Shown here: one piece after another, positions 25,874 through 35,264 of the stretch
Layout of the letters: every line of letters begins with the position of its first letter
How positions within the stretch are numbered: the stretch's first letter is position 1
Assembly: GCF_900101755.1 (NCBI RefSeq)
Contig: NZ_FNAE01000008.1
Span: forward strand, 62,001 to 126,000
Source of the DNA: Ectopseudomonas alcaliphila
GTDB lineage: Bacteria; Pseudomonadota; Gammaproteobacteria; Pseudomonadales; Pseudomonadaceae
Direction of reading: 5' to 3'
DNA: 64,000 nt
Program-made: the position numbers and the translations under genes
Notes under the pieces: model-generated
Database searches by the model: none
What the model was told of the DNA's origin: nothing
What the model saw: the letters and a program-made list of their open reading frames with translations, nothing else

Positions 25874-27062
25874 GGCAGAGTTCTCCCTGAGCGGCGTGCC
25901 GGCGGTCGACGCCGAACCAGCCGCGGTCGATGATCGCCGTCAACAGCAGGCCTGCCGCAGCGATGACGAAGGTCAGCGGAATACCGACCAGGTTGACCAG
26001 GAACCCGGCGCCGAACGAAGACAACAGCACGCCGAGGTTCTGGAAGAAGTTGGTGACGCCAAAGTCGCGGGCATAGGCATCCGGCGTGCTGACCTTGAAC
26101 AGGGTGACCTCGAGCTTGACGATCACCTGATACAGCGCCCAGCCATACAGGCAGCGGCCAATGATGATCAGCTCCAGCGACTCGCTGGCCTGCAGTGCCA
26201 GTCCCAAGGCACCGAGCAGCAGATTGAACAGGGTGTGATCGACCCAGCGTGGTTGCTGCACGACCAGGTGTCTGAGCAGTAGCGCGAGCAACGCGACGAT
26301 GCCGGGAATGGCGAACACCAGGCCGGTCAGCAGCGGCTCGTGCAGCCCCGTGCGCGCCTCCCAGTACAGGGTGAAAAACGGCCGCACCAGGTAGGCGCTG
26401 AAGTCGAAGAGAAACATCAGCAGGCACAGCTTGAGCAGCGCCGACAGCGCCTGCGGGCTGCGCCGCGGCACCGGTGCCTGGCCGCTCTTCTCCTCGCGGC
26501 TGAGCACCTTGACCACCCTGCCCGTGCGGATCAGATAGAGACACAGCACCATCTGCGCCAGGTCCCCGGCCGCCATCAGGGCGATGCAGAAGCTCGGCCC
26601 GTAATGCTCCAGCGCCATGCCACCGACGGCAGCGCCGAAGATCGCGCCGATATGGATGACCACCGACAGCAGGCCGATCACCAGGCTGTGGTTCTGCGGC
26701 TCTTCCAGACGCATCAGGTAGGGAAACATCAGCAGGTAGCTGGCCTTGGTCATGAACATCATCAGGCTCAGCACCCAGTAGCTTTCTACGCTCGGCGCCC
26801 AGATCGAGGCCAGGCAGAACAGCGCCGCCGCGCCCTGGGTGTAGAGCAGCAGGTGCATGGTCTCGATGCGCCTGGCCACCCGCGCCCAGACCGGCAACAT
26901 GCACATCACCGCAATCGAGATGGCAGCGATATAGGCCCCCACGTGTACCGGGCTGGTCACGCCGTAGCGGGTTTCGAAGAACTGCGGGTAGAAGGCGATC
27001 AGAATCGAATCGCTGATCACGCCGAAGCCCGACATGATCAGAATGGTGGTGCGCAGGTTCAT
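25863..27062 (-). CDS. MFS transporter, probable siderophore exporter (AlcS-like)
   Basis: A 12-helix MFS protein of 399 aa with the loop motif LPVWARVARRIETMHLLLYTQG after helix 2 and SREEKSGQAPVPRRSPQ in the central cytoplasmic loop. It sits inside the biosynthetic operon, overlapping the hydroxylase gene by 4 bases and the acyltransferase by 11. Export of the finished siderophore, as for AlcS in Bordetella, is the most likely role. Confidence 0.85.
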   Translation of the reverse strand: MNLRTTILIMSGFGVISDSILIAFYPQFFETRYGVTSPVHVGAYIAAISIAVMCMLPVWARVARRIETMHLLLYTQGAAALFCLASIWAPSVESYWVLSLMMFMTKASYLLMFPYLMRLEEPQNHSLVIGLLSVVIHIGAIFGAAVGGMALEHYGPSFCIALMAAGDLAQMVLCLYLIRTGRVVKVLSREEKSGQAPVPRRSPQALSALLKLCLLMFLFDFSAYLVRPFFTLYWEARTGLHEPLLTGLVFAIPGIVALLALLLRHLVVQQPRWVDHTLFNLLLGALGLALQASESLELIIIGRCLYGWALYQVIVKLEVTLFKVSTPDAYARDFGVTNFFQNLGVLLSSFGAGFLVNLVGIPLTFVIAAAGLLLTAIIDRGWFGVDRRHAAQGELCHAN

Positions 27063-28408
27063 GCAGAGGCGCTCCCCTGCCCGAGCGCGACGAAGCCGCA
27101 GTCAGCCGGCGGCTGGAAATCCTGGTAGGTGGTGCGCGCCTCGCAGGGATACGCATCACGCCCGGTCAGCTCATTGAGCAAGCGACCATTGCGCCAGCAG
27201 GCCAGACCAAGATCGGGGTTGGTCAGGCCGTGGCTGTGCAAGCCCACGTTCTGCACATAGATCTCACTATCCTGATGATCCACCGCCCAGTTCGGCGATG
27301 GCGCGTAACGCCCTTGTGCATCCCAGCGAATCCGCTGGCGAATGCCTTCGATGAAACTTGGCAGCTGGTAGCGATAGCCGGTGGCGAACACCAGCCCGTC
27401 GGTCGCGTGGCCATAACGCGCGCCCGTCTGAGCGTGCTGAAACTCCAGCTGCCACTGCCCGCCGGCAGCGTCTCGCCGGCATTGCTGCAACGCCAGGTTG
27501 GGCAGCAGCCTGACACCGGCAAGGCCCTGCTGCTGACGCTCGTCCAGGGTCTGGTAGATGCGCTCGATCAGCGATTGATTGATGCCGTTGTAGATACTGC
27601 GCTGGTCATCGAGGATCTGCTGCTTGACCCCATCGCCAAGGCCGTAGAAGTAGCGACCGTAGTCCGGCGTGATCAACTCGAGGGTGAGCTTGGCGTTCTC
27701 CATCTGGAAGAACCGCGGCGCACGGGTCACCCAGTTCAACTGGTAGCCATGCTGCGGCGCCTGCTCCAGCAGATCCTGAAAGACCTCGGCGCCACTCTGC
27801 CCACTGCCGATCACCGTGATGCTGCGGCAACGCTGCAGTGCCTTCTTGCTGCCCAGATAAGCCGAGGTATGCACCGCCTGGCGGGCATCGCCCGGGCTAC
27901 AGCAGGCTGGAATATGCGGCACACCGCCGATACCGATCACCAGCTTGCGGCAGCTGTACTGGAAACCTTCGCCGGTATCGCCACGCACCCCGGCCAGCAC
28001 ATAGCCAGGCAGCGAAGCGTCGTACCAGACCTCCTGCACTTCATGCTGATAGCGAAGATTGTCCAACTGAGCCGCCGCCCACTTGCAGTAACGGTCGAAC
28101 TCCTGGCGCGACAGGTACCAGTTCTCGCGGATGTAGTAGTTGTACAAGCGGCCTTGCTGCTTGCAGTAGTTGAGGTAGCTGAAACGACTGGTGGGATCGG
28201 CCATCGAGACCAGATCGGCGAGGAAGGGATTCTGTAGCGTGGTACCGTCCAGCAGCATACCGGGGTGCCAGCTGAATTCGGCCTTTCTGTCGAGAAACAG
28301 GCTGCGGCTCCCCAGAGGCTCCGCCAGGCATGCCAGCCCGAGATTGAAAGGCCCCAGGCCTATGGCAATGAAGTCGTAGGGCAATTCCGTGGTCACGTTG
28401 CGCCTCAT
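27059..28408 (-). CDS. Diamine/lysine/ornithine N-hydroxylase (AlcA/IucD family)
   Basis: FAD- and NADPH-dependent N-monooxygenase that makes the hydroxamate nitrogen. The 449 aa protein has the FAD motif IAIGLGPFNLGLACL (about 14-28), the substrate region FSWHPGMLLDGTTLQNPFLADLVSMADPTSRFSYLNYC, the NADPH motif ITVIGSGQSGAEVFQDLL and the C-terminal LVFATGYRY. It heads the biosynthetic operon downstream of a Fur box. A GTG at 28396 with GAGG before it is an alternative start. Putrescine or cadaverine is the inferred substrate from the AlcC-type synthetase nearby; no decarboxylase gene is present. Confidence 0.92.
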   Translation of the reverse strand: MRRNVTTELPYDFIAIGLGPFNLGLACLAEPLGSRSLFLDRKAEFSWHPGMLLDGTTLQNPFLADLVSMADPTSRFSYLNYCKQQGRLYNYYIRENWYLSRQEFDRYCKWAAAQLDNLRYQHEVQEVWYDASLPGYVLAGVRGDTGEGFQYSCRKLVIGIGGVPHIPACCSPGDARQAVHTSAYLGSKKALQRCRSITVIGSGQSGAEVFQDLLEQAPQHGYQLNWVTRAPRFFQMENAKLTLELITPDYGRYFYGLGDGVKQQILDDQRSIYNGINQSLIERIYQTLDERQQQGLAGVRLLPNLALQQCRRDAAGGQWQLEFQHAQTGARYGHATDGLVFATGYRYQLPSFIEGIRQRIRWDAQGRYAPSPNWAVDHQDSEIYVQNVGLHSHGLTNPDLGLACWRNGRLLNELTGRDAYPCEARTTYQDFQPPADCGFVALGQGSASA

Positions 28409-28439
28409 CAGTCCGGATGAAAGTGGCCGAATACTAGAC

Positions 28440-28458
28440 CTTGATGATAATGATTTGC
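28440..28458 (-). promoter_or_regulatory. Fur box before the siderophore biosynthesis operon
   Basis: The stretch contains TGATAATGATT and agrees with the 19-base Fur consensus at 13 positions. It lies 31-50 bases upstream of the hydroxylase start in an AT-rich patch. A TATAAG element nearby (about 28465-28483) may be the promoter. The rest of the gap to the tRNA (28490-28750) shows nothing I can name. Confidence 0.7.
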
Positions 28459-28751
28459 AACAGCGTATAAGAACAAATACTTATAAGAAGACGCACGTCC
28501 TATCACGGCATTTCAGAGAGAAGCGCGAATAGAAATTGGAGGAACCAAACCCGCGATTCAGAGGTCTCGCAGGCTTTCAACGGGCGTGAAACGAAGTATT
28601 CAGAAGTGCGATATCAGACGCATGAAACACGTCCGATGGCGGCGGGATCGCTGCAGGATGACCACGGGGAAATACGGCAAGCCAGTAAAGGCCGGCCGTG
28701 ATGAAGCAGAAGAAAGTGCGGAGAAACACACCAGATCGGAGAGGATGAAGA

Positions 28752-28826
28752 TGGCGTCCCCTGCTGGAATCGAACCAGCATCTAGCCCTTAGGAGGGGCT
28801 TATTCTATCCGTTGAACTAAGGGGAC
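28752..28826 (-). tRNA. tRNA-Arg, anticodon CCU
   Basis: The minus strand folds as a tRNA: acceptor GTCCCCT/AGGGGAC, an anticodon stem AGCCC/GGGCT around the loop CTCCTAA (anticodon CCT), and the T arm GCTGG-TTCGAAT-CCAGC. The discriminator base is G and CCA is encoded at 28752-28754. tRNA-Arg genes are common integration sites, but I see no integrase or attachment repeat nearby. Confidence 0.96.
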
Positions 28827-28972
28827 CTGGCCCAGCGAGTGGTGTCGCCAAGACCGCGCGCATCTTAGCGGCGTCACGCGGTTTTGTCATGCCGTAGAGC
28901 CGCCGACCCGGTAATGTCTCAAGCGACAACCCCACCCCACACCGGCTCGGCGCAGGGTGGAGGCAGCCTCAA

Positions 28973-30370
28973 TCAGAACAACCCGAGGCTGTGCAGGAAT
29001 ACCACCAGAATCCCCAGCGGCGTGACCACACGCAGCGCCTGCCACCACAGCGCGAACAGCTGTGGCTGGTCGATGCCGATGGATTCCTGGACCAGCTTGC
29101 GGCTCAGTGCCCAGCCCGCGAACAGCACGGTGGCCAGGCCTCCCAGCGGCATCAGCAGGTTTGTGGTAAGAAAGTCCAGGCTGTCGAAGAACGTCTTGCC
29201 CAGCAGGGTCACCTCGCTCCAGGCGTTGAACGACAGGACCGTACCCAGGCTAAGCAACCAGAGCGTAATACCGCTGGCCAGCACCGCCTTGAGACGGCTG
29301 ATGCCGAACTTCTCGGTCAGCCAGGCGATGGTCGGCTCGCTCAGGGAAATCGCCGAGGTCAATGCGGCAATTGCCAGCATGATGAAGAACAGCCCCCCGA
29401 TCATCTGCCCCAGCGGCATCTGGCCGAAGGCAATCGGCAGGGTGACGAAGATCAACCCCGGCCCCGCGCCTGGCTCCAGGCCGTTGGCGAATACCAGCGG
29501 GAAGATAGCCAGCCCCGCCAGCAGCGCCACACCGGTATCGGCCAGCGCTACCATCAGCGCGGTCCTGGCGATCGAGGTCCCCGCCGGCAGGTAGGAGCCG
29601 TACGCCATCATCGCACCGCTGGCCAGGCTCAGGGTGAAGAAGGCATGCCCCAGCGCCACCAGCACGCCCTGTCCGCTGAGCTTGCTGAAGTCGGCATCGA
29701 ACAGGAAATGCACCGCCTGCATGAAGTGCCCGGTGGTGGCCGCGTAGCCCACCAGCACCAGAAGCAGCACGAACAGCCCCGGCATCAGAAAGCGCAATGA
29801 GCGCTCCAGCCCGCCACGCACGCCGAAGGCGACGATAGCCAATGTCAGCAGCAACACCAGCGTGCCGTAGCCGGCCAGCTTCCAGGGGTTTGCCAGCATG
29901 GCACCGAACAGCGCCCCGCTGCTCTCCCCGTTCAAACCACTGAAGCCACCGCTCATGGCCGTGGGTGTATAGGCCACGGCCCAGCCGGCGATCACCGTGT
30001 AGAAGCTCAGGATCAGAAAGCCGGTCAGCACCACCAGAGTGCCCAGCCAGCGCCAGTGCCGACTGGCCCGCGCTTCCCTGGCCAGAGCGGCGATAGCCCC
30101 CTCCGGATTGGCACGGCCACGACGGCCGATCATCACTTCGGTCATCAGCAGCGGAATACCGATGGCCAGGATGCACGCCAGGTAGACCAGGACGAAAGCG
30201 CCGCCGCCGTTCTGCCCGGTGATATAGGGGAACTTCCAGATATTGCCCAGGCCGACGGCCGAACCAGTGGCTGCAAGGAAGAACACCCAGCGCGACGACC
30301 ACAAGCCGCGCCCGGCGCTGTTGCTGGAAGCGCCGGCGATGGCGCCGGAAGCGATGCTGTCTTGACTCAT
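28973..30370 (-). CDS. Sodium-dependent transporter, NSS (SNF) family
   Basis: Neurotransmitter:sodium symporter of the LeuT fold, importing an amino acid or amine with sodium. The 465 aa protein has the family signature RWVFFLAATGSAVGLGNIWKFPYITGQNGGGAFVLVYL (helix 1-2, about 27-64), FYTVIAGWAVAY (helix 3) and ALTSAISLSEPTIAWL (helix 8 region). GAGGG precedes the start. It lies 88 bases downstream of the leucine-type dehydrogenase gene on the same strand, which suggests uptake of a branched-chain or aromatic amino acid for that pathway. Confidence 0.92.
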   Translation of the reverse strand: MSQDSIASGAIAGASSNSAGRGLWSSRWVFFLAATGSAVGLGNIWKFPYITGQNGGGAFVLVYLACILAIGIPLLMTEVMIGRRGRANPEGAIAALAREARASRHWRWLGTLVVLTGFLILSFYTVIAGWAVAYTPTAMSGGFSGLNGESSGALFGAMLANPWKLAGYGTLVLLLTLAIVAFGVRGGLERSLRFLMPGLFVLLLVLVGYAATTGHFMQAVHFLFDADFSKLSGQGVLVALGHAFFTLSLASGAMMAYGSYLPAGTSIARTALMVALADTGVALLAGLAIFPLVFANGLEPGAGPGLIFVTLPIAFGQMPLGQMIGGLFFIMLAIAALTSAISLSEPTIAWLTEKFGISRLKAVLASGITLWLLSLGTVLSFNAWSEVTLLGKTFFDSLDFLTTNLLMPLGGLATVLFAGWALSRKLVQESIGIDQPQLFALWWQALRVVTPLGILVVFLHSLGLF

Positions 30371-30458
30371 TGGGACTGGCCCTCTTGTTGTTGTGAAAAG
30401 TCAGGAGACGGGGGTGGTCGACCCACCCCGTGATTGGCGCGCATCGGGGGTGCGCAGA

Positions 30459-31517
30459 TCACAGCCCGCCTTGCAGGCGCTCGCGGGCCATGCGGTCGGC
30501 AATCGCGGTGGTGGTCGCGCCTTCACGTTCGGCGCGCTGGAAGATTTCCGTCAGGGTCGGGCCGATGCCTTCGATATGCGCCTTGAGCTGTGCAGCGCTG
30601 CCACCGGTGCGTTCGTAGCAGACATCGATGATGCCGCCGGCATTGATCGCGTAGTCCGGCGCGTACAGGCACTCGCGGCGACGCAGAAGCTCGGCCAGGC
30701 TGGCGTCGGCCAGCTGATTGTTGGCCGCACCGGCGATGATCGGCGCGCGAAGGGCTTCGAGGGTTTGCAGGTTGATGATGGCACCCAGCGCGCACGGCGC
30801 GAACACGTCCACGTCGAGGCCATAGATGTCGTGCTGACCGACCGCGGTAGCGCCAAGCTGGCTGACCGCGCGCTGCACGTTGGCTTCGAAGATATCCGTC
30901 ACCCACAGCTGCGCACCGGCATCCTTGAGCAACTTGGCCAGGCCGAAGCCGACCTGACCGACACCCTGGATAGCCACGCGAACGCCCTGGAGATTCAGGC
31001 GGCCAAGGCGATGCGCCACGGCCGCCTGAATGCCGATGAACACGCCATAGGCGGTCGATGGCGACGGATCACCGTCACGGCTGCCACCCCCGAAAGCCTC
31101 GCGCTGCCCGGCGCCGGCCACATGGCGGGTGCGCTCGGCCATGATGCGCATTTCGGCCACGCCGGTGCCCGAGTCCGCCGCGGTGACATAGCGCCCGCCC
31201 AGGCTGTCGACGAAATCACCCATGGCCTGGAACAGCGCCTCGCTCTTGCCGTGATGCGGGTCGCCGATGATCACGGCCTTGCCGCCACCGAGCGGCAAGC
31301 GTGCCAGGGCCGATTTGTAGGTCATGCCGCGCGACAGACGCAGCACGTCGCGCAGCGCTTGCTCGTCACTGGCGTAGTTCCACATGCGGCAACCGCCCAG
31401 CGCAGGGCCAAGGGTGCTGTCATGAATGGCGATGATGGCTTTCAGGCCGCTGGCCTTGTCGTGGCCATAGACCACCTGTTCGTGCTGATCGAAGTCGACG
31501 TGAGTGAAGACGGACAT
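30459..31517 (-). CDS. Leucine/valine/phenylalanine-type dehydrogenase
   Basis: NAD-dependent oxidative deamination of branched-chain or aromatic amino acids. The 352 aa protein carries PALGGCRMWNYASDEQALRDVLRLSRGMTYKSALARLPLGGGKAVI (substrate-binding Gly-rich loop and catalytic lysines), then the Rossmann motif VAIQGVGQVGFGLAKLL and APCALGAIINLQTLEALRAPIIAGAANNQL. I chose the ATG at 31517 because GAGGT precedes it and the protein starts MSVFTHVDFDQHEQVVYG as in the family; the longer frame to 31580 includes a GC-rich hairpin. Gene order with the oxidoreductase suggests joint amino acid catabolism. Confidence 0.92.
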   Translation of the reverse strand: MSVFTHVDFDQHEQVVYGHDKASGLKAIIAIHDSTLGPALGGCRMWNYASDEQALRDVLRLSRGMTYKSALARLPLGGGKAVIIGDPHHGKSEALFQAMGDFVDSLGGRYVTAADSGTGVAEMRIMAERTRHVAGAGQREAFGGGSRDGDPSPSTAYGVFIGIQAAVAHRLGRLNLQGVRVAIQGVGQVGFGLAKLLKDAGAQLWVTDIFEANVQRAVSQLGATAVGQHDIYGLDVDVFAPCALGAIINLQTLEALRAPIIAGAANNQLADASLAELLRRRECLYAPDYAINAGGIIDVCYERTGGSAAQLKAHIEGIGPTLTEIFQRAEREGATTTAIADRMARERLQGGL

Positions 31518-31598
31518 CGGGTTACCTCGGTTTTCGGGTCGTAAAAGGCCGCCCCTCTCCCGCGTGGGAGAGGGTGGCAAAGGGGATGGGTCTGAGGC

Positions 31599-34500
31599 TC
31601 AGGCAGCCGGTTCGAACAACTGCACGGCGGCGATCTCGCTGACGGTCAGGCGTGCCTTGAGCTGCGTCGCCTGCTCGCGCGCCTTGGCCAGCGCCGCCTC
31701 CTTGACGTGACCGTAGCCGCGGATCTGCTCGGGAATCTCGGCCAGCGCCACCGCGGTGCGGTAATTGTCGGCATTGAGCTCGGTTAGCAGGTAGGCCACG
31801 TTGGCCTCGTATTCCTCGATCAGCTCGCGCTCCAGGCGACGTTCGGCACTGTGACCGAACGGATCGAGCGCGCTGCCACGCAGGAACTTGAAGCGCGCCA
31901 GCACGCCGAACGCCTTGAGCATCCAGGGGCCGAAGCTGCGCTTGCGTGGCTGGCCGGTGGCCGTATCGGGCTTGCTCAGCCAGCTCGGCGCCAGGTGGAA
32001 CTGCAGTTGGTAGTCACCTTCGAACTGGGCCTCGAGCTGCTTGCGGAAGGTCGCATCGCTGTACAGACGCGCCACTTCGTACTCATCCTTGTAGGCCAGC
32101 AGTTTGAAGTAGTAGCGCGCCACGGCCTTGCTCAGGCGCTGCTGCGCATCGCTGTCGACCTTGCGCACACGTTCGACCAGCTCGCGATAGCGCTCGGCAT
32201 AGGCGGCGTTCTGGTAGGCCGTCAGGCGCTGCACGCGGTCGGATAGGATCTCCTCCAGGGTGCTGCAATGCGGCGCTTCGACCACCTTGGGCGCGGCGAG
32301 TTTTTCCACCGCAGCCAGGTCATGAGCCGCGCGCCGGCCCCAGAGGAAGGCCTGCTGATTGAGCTGAACCGCCACGCCGTTGAGCTCGATGGCCTTGTTC
32401 AGCGCTTCGGCCGACACCGGAACCAAACCCTGCTGATAGGCATAGCCGAGCATGAACAGGTTGGTGGCGATGCTGTCACCGAGCAGGCGAGTGGCCAGGC
32501 GGGTAGCGTCGACGAAGCGGGTCTTGCCCTCGCCCACCGCCTCACTGATCGCCTCACGCATGGCGGCGCCAGGCACCTGGGCATCCGGGTTGCGGGTGAA
32601 TTCGGCGGTGGCCGCTTCATGGCTGTTGATCACCGCATGGGCGATCTTGTCGTTGAGCTTGGCCAGCGCCTCCTCGCTGGAGGAAACCACCAGGTCGCAG
32701 CCCAACAGCAGATCGGTCTCCCCGGCGGCGATACGCACAGCGTAGATGTCGCTCTGCTGCGCGGCGATGCGGATATGGGTGATCACCGGGCCGAACTTCT
32801 GCGCCAGGCCGGCCTGATCGAGCACGGTGCAGCCCTTGCCTTCGATATGCGCGGCCATGCCCAGCAGCGCACCGACGGTGGTTACACCGCTACCGCCAAC
32901 GCCGGGCAGGAGGATGTTCCAGGGGCGACTCAGGGCCGGTTGCTTAGGCTCCGGCAAGGCGATGAACAGCGCGCTCAGGCCAACGGCCTCAGGCTTGCGC
33001 AGGCTGCCACCGTGGACGGTGACGAAGCTTGGGCAGAAGCCTTCCAGACAGCTGAAATCCTTGTTGCAGGCACTCTGGTCGATCTCGCGCTTGCGCCCCA
33101 GTTCGGTTTCCAGCGGCAGCACCGACAGGCAATTGGATTTGACGCTGCAATCACCGCAGCCCTCGCACACCGCCGGATTGATGAAGGCGCGCTTGGCCGG
33201 GTCGACCAGCTTGCCACGCTTGCGCCGACGGCGTTTCTCGGTGGCGCAGGTCTGGTCGTAGAGGATCACCGAGCAACCTTTGACCTCGCGCAGCTCGCGC
33301 TGCACGGCGTCCAGCTCGCGACGGTGATGGAAGGTCACACCCGGCGCGAAGGTAGCGCGGGTTGGATACTTGTCCGGCTCGTCGCTGACCAGGGCGATGC
33401 GTTTGACGCCCTCGGCATGCACCTGCTGACTGAGCTGGTCGATGCGCAGCTCGCCGTCGATGGGCTGGCCGCCAGTCATGGCCACCGCGTCGTTGTAGAG
33501 GATCTTGTAGGTGATGTTGACCCCGGCGGCCACGGCCGCGCGCAGGGCCAGGTGGCCGGAGTGGAAGTAGGTGCCGTCGCCGAGGTTCTGGAACACGTGC
33601 GGGGTGTCAGTGAACGGCGCCTGGCCGATCCAGGTGGCGCCCTCGCCGCCCATCTGGGTGAAGGTATCGGTGCTGCGGTCCATCCACTGGGTCATGTAGT
33701 GGCAACCGATGCCGCCGAGGGCGCGGCTGCCTTCCGGCACCTTGGTCGAGCTGTTGTGCGGGCAACCCGAGCAGAAATGTGGCGTACGTGCGGTCTTGTG
33801 CTTGGGCGCGGCCAGGGCCTTTTCCTTGGCATCGAGGAAGGCCAGGCGCTCTTCGATGGTCGGGCTGCTGTAGATGGGCGCCAAGCGCTTGGCGATCACC
33901 CGGGCGATCATCGCCGGAGTCAGTTCGCCCAGGTTGGGCAACAGCGAATTGCCCTGCTCATCGAACTCACCGACCACCCGCGGGCGCTTGCCCACCGGCC
34001 AGTTGTAGAGCTGGCCGGTCAGCTGATCCTCGATGATGCTGCGTTTCTCTTCCACCACCAGGATTTCATCCAGGCCTTCGGCGAACTGGTGCACCGAGAC
34101 CGGCTCCAGCGGCCAGCTCATGCCCACCTTGAGCACGCGCAAACCGACCTTGGCGCACAGCGCCTCGTCCAGACCGAGGTCGTCCAGCGCCTGGCGCACG
34201 TCGAGGTAGGACTTGCCGGTGGTGATGATGCCCAGGCGCGGGTTGGGCGAATCCAACTTGACCTGGTTGAGGTTGTTGGCCAGGGCGAAGGCCCGGGCAG
34301 CGTAGATCTTGTAGACGTTGAGGCGTTTTTCCTGCGCCAGGGGCGGATCGGGCCAGCGGATATGCACGCCGTCTTCGGGTAGCTGGAAATCCTCGGGAAT
34401 CTTCACCTGGATGCGCAGCGGGTCGACATCCACCACGGCCGAGGAATCGACGTTCTCGGCGATGGTCTTCAGCGCCACCCAGCAGCCGCTGTAGCGCGAC

Positions 34501-35066
34501 AGCTCCCAACCGATGATGCCGTAGTCCAGCACCTCCTGGACGTTGGCCGGATTGAGCACCGGAATCGACGCGGCGATGAACGCATGCTCGCTCTGGTGGG
34601 CGATGGTCGAGGACTTGCAGCCGTGGTCGTCACCCGCCAGCAGCAGCACGCCGCCGTGCTTGGAGACGCCGGCCGAGTTGCCGTGCTTGAACACATCGCC
34701 GCTGCGGTCGACACCCGGTCCCTTGCCATACCACATGGCGAACACGCCGTCGTAGCGGGCACCAGGGAACAGGTTGGCCTGCTGGCTGCCCCACACCGCC
34801 GTGGCGCCCAGCTCTTCGTTGACGCCGGGCTGGAAGTGGATGTGGTTTTCCTTGAGGTACTCGCGCGCGTCCCACAGGCTCTTGTCCAGCCCGCCCAGGG
34901 GCGAGCCGCGATAGCCGGAGATGAAGCAGGCGGTATTGAGTCCGAAGGCGGCGTCACGCTGCTTCTGCAGCATGGGCAGGCGGGTGAGCGCCTGAGTGCC
35001 GGTCAGGTAGAGGTGACCAGTAGCGAGGCGATATTTGTCATCCAGGCGGATTTCGGCCAGTGACAT
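31599..35066 (-). CDS. Indolepyruvate ferredoxin oxidoreductase, fused subunits
   Basis: Oxidatively decarboxylates aryl 2-oxoacids to acyl-CoA with ferredoxin as acceptor. The single 1155 aa chain fuses the IorA-like part (about 1-640, TPP-binding; GDGTYFHSGHLALRAAVAAG and the CSGCPHNSS motif), a ferredoxin-like cluster region (VCEGCGDCSVKSNCLSV) and the IorB-like gamma domain (GVGGSGVTTVGALLGMAAHIEG), followed by a C-terminal DUF6537-type extension. This long aerobic version is known from Pseudomonas and other Proteobacteria. It is divergent from the Lrp-type regulator and just upstream of the amino acid dehydrogenase. Confidence 0.93.
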   Translation of the reverse strand: MSLAEIRLDDKYRLATGHLYLTGTQALTRLPMLQKQRDAAFGLNTACFISGYRGSPLGGLDKSLWDAREYLKENHIHFQPGVNEELGATAVWGSQQANLFPGARYDGVFAMWYGKGPGVDRSGDVFKHGNSAGVSKHGGVLLLAGDDHGCKSSTIAHQSEHAFIAASIPVLNPANVQEVLDYGIIGWELSRYSGCWVALKTIAENVDSSAVVDVDPLRIQVKIPEDFQLPEDGVHIRWPDPPLAQEKRLNVYKIYAARAFALANNLNQVKLDSPNPRLGIITTGKSYLDVRQALDDLGLDEALCAKVGLRVLKVGMSWPLEPVSVHQFAEGLDEILVVEEKRSIIEDQLTGQLYNWPVGKRPRVVGEFDEQGNSLLPNLGELTPAMIARVIAKRLAPIYSSPTIEERLAFLDAKEKALAAPKHKTARTPHFCSGCPHNSSTKVPEGSRALGGIGCHYMTQWMDRSTDTFTQMGGEGATWIGQAPFTDTPHVFQNLGDGTYFHSGHLALRAAVAAGVNITYKILYNDAVAMTGGQPIDGELRIDQLSQQVHAEGVKRIALVSDEPDKYPTRATFAPGVTFHHRRELDAVQRELREVKGCSVILYDQTCATEKRRRRKRGKLVDPAKRAFINPAVCEGCGDCSVKSNCLSVLPLETELGRKREIDQSACNKDFSCLEGFCPSFVTVHGGSLRKPEAVGLSALFIALPEPKQPALSRPWNILLPGVGGSGVTTVGALLGMAAHIEGKGCTVLDQAGLAQKFGPVITHIRIAAQQSDIYAVRIAAGETDLLLGCDLVVSSSEEALAKLNDKIAHAVINSHEAATAEFTRNPDAQVPGAAMREAISEAVGEGKTRFVDATRLATRLLGDSIATNLFMLGYAYQQGLVPVSAEALNKAIELNGVAVQLNQQAFLWGRRAAHDLAAVEKLAAPKVVEAPHCSTLEEILSDRVQRLTAYQNAAYAERYRELVERVRKVDSDAQQRLSKAVARYYFKLLAYKDEYEVARLYSDATFRKQLEAQFEGDYQLQFHLAPSWLSKPDTATGQPRKRSFGPWMLKAFGVLARFKFLRGSALDPFGHSAERRLERELIEEYEANVAYLLTELNADNYRTAVALAEIPEQIRGYGHVKEAALAKAREQATQLKARLTVSEIAAVQLFEPAA

Positions 35067-35203
35067 GGAGCGCTCCTTTTATTTTTATGGCGAGCACAGG
35101 GAGCGCGACGGTAGACACGCTCCGTTGAGTCCTGTCGCAGGATCACCGCGACGGATTTGCCTAAATCATAACTGGAGGGTTCCGCTTTTTTCTTTCTATT
35201 TTC

Positions 35204-35223
35204 GAGTATCGAAGGCGATACTT
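35204..35223. promoter_or_regulatory. Palindromic operator candidate between ior and lrp-type gene
   Basis: GAGTATCG-AAGG-CGATACTT is a near-perfect inverted repeat (eight-base arms, one mismatch, four-base centre). It is centred in the 198-base divergent gap, 41 bases before the regulator start, where an Lrp/AsnC protein would be expected to bind. Confidence 0.55.
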
Positions 35224-35264
35224 CGCATGATCCTTCCAACAATCACAATAAATTGGAAACAATC

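Noticed and set aside
28586..28792. 68-codon frame running into the tRNA-Arg gene
   Set aside because: Overlaps the tRNA on the opposite strand, strongly basic composition and no family resemblance.
32268..34382. 704-codon open frame opposite the indolepyruvate oxidoreductase
   Set aside because: Shadow frame; Ala/Arg/His-rich protein without motifs, while the other strand encodes a well-conserved enzyme.
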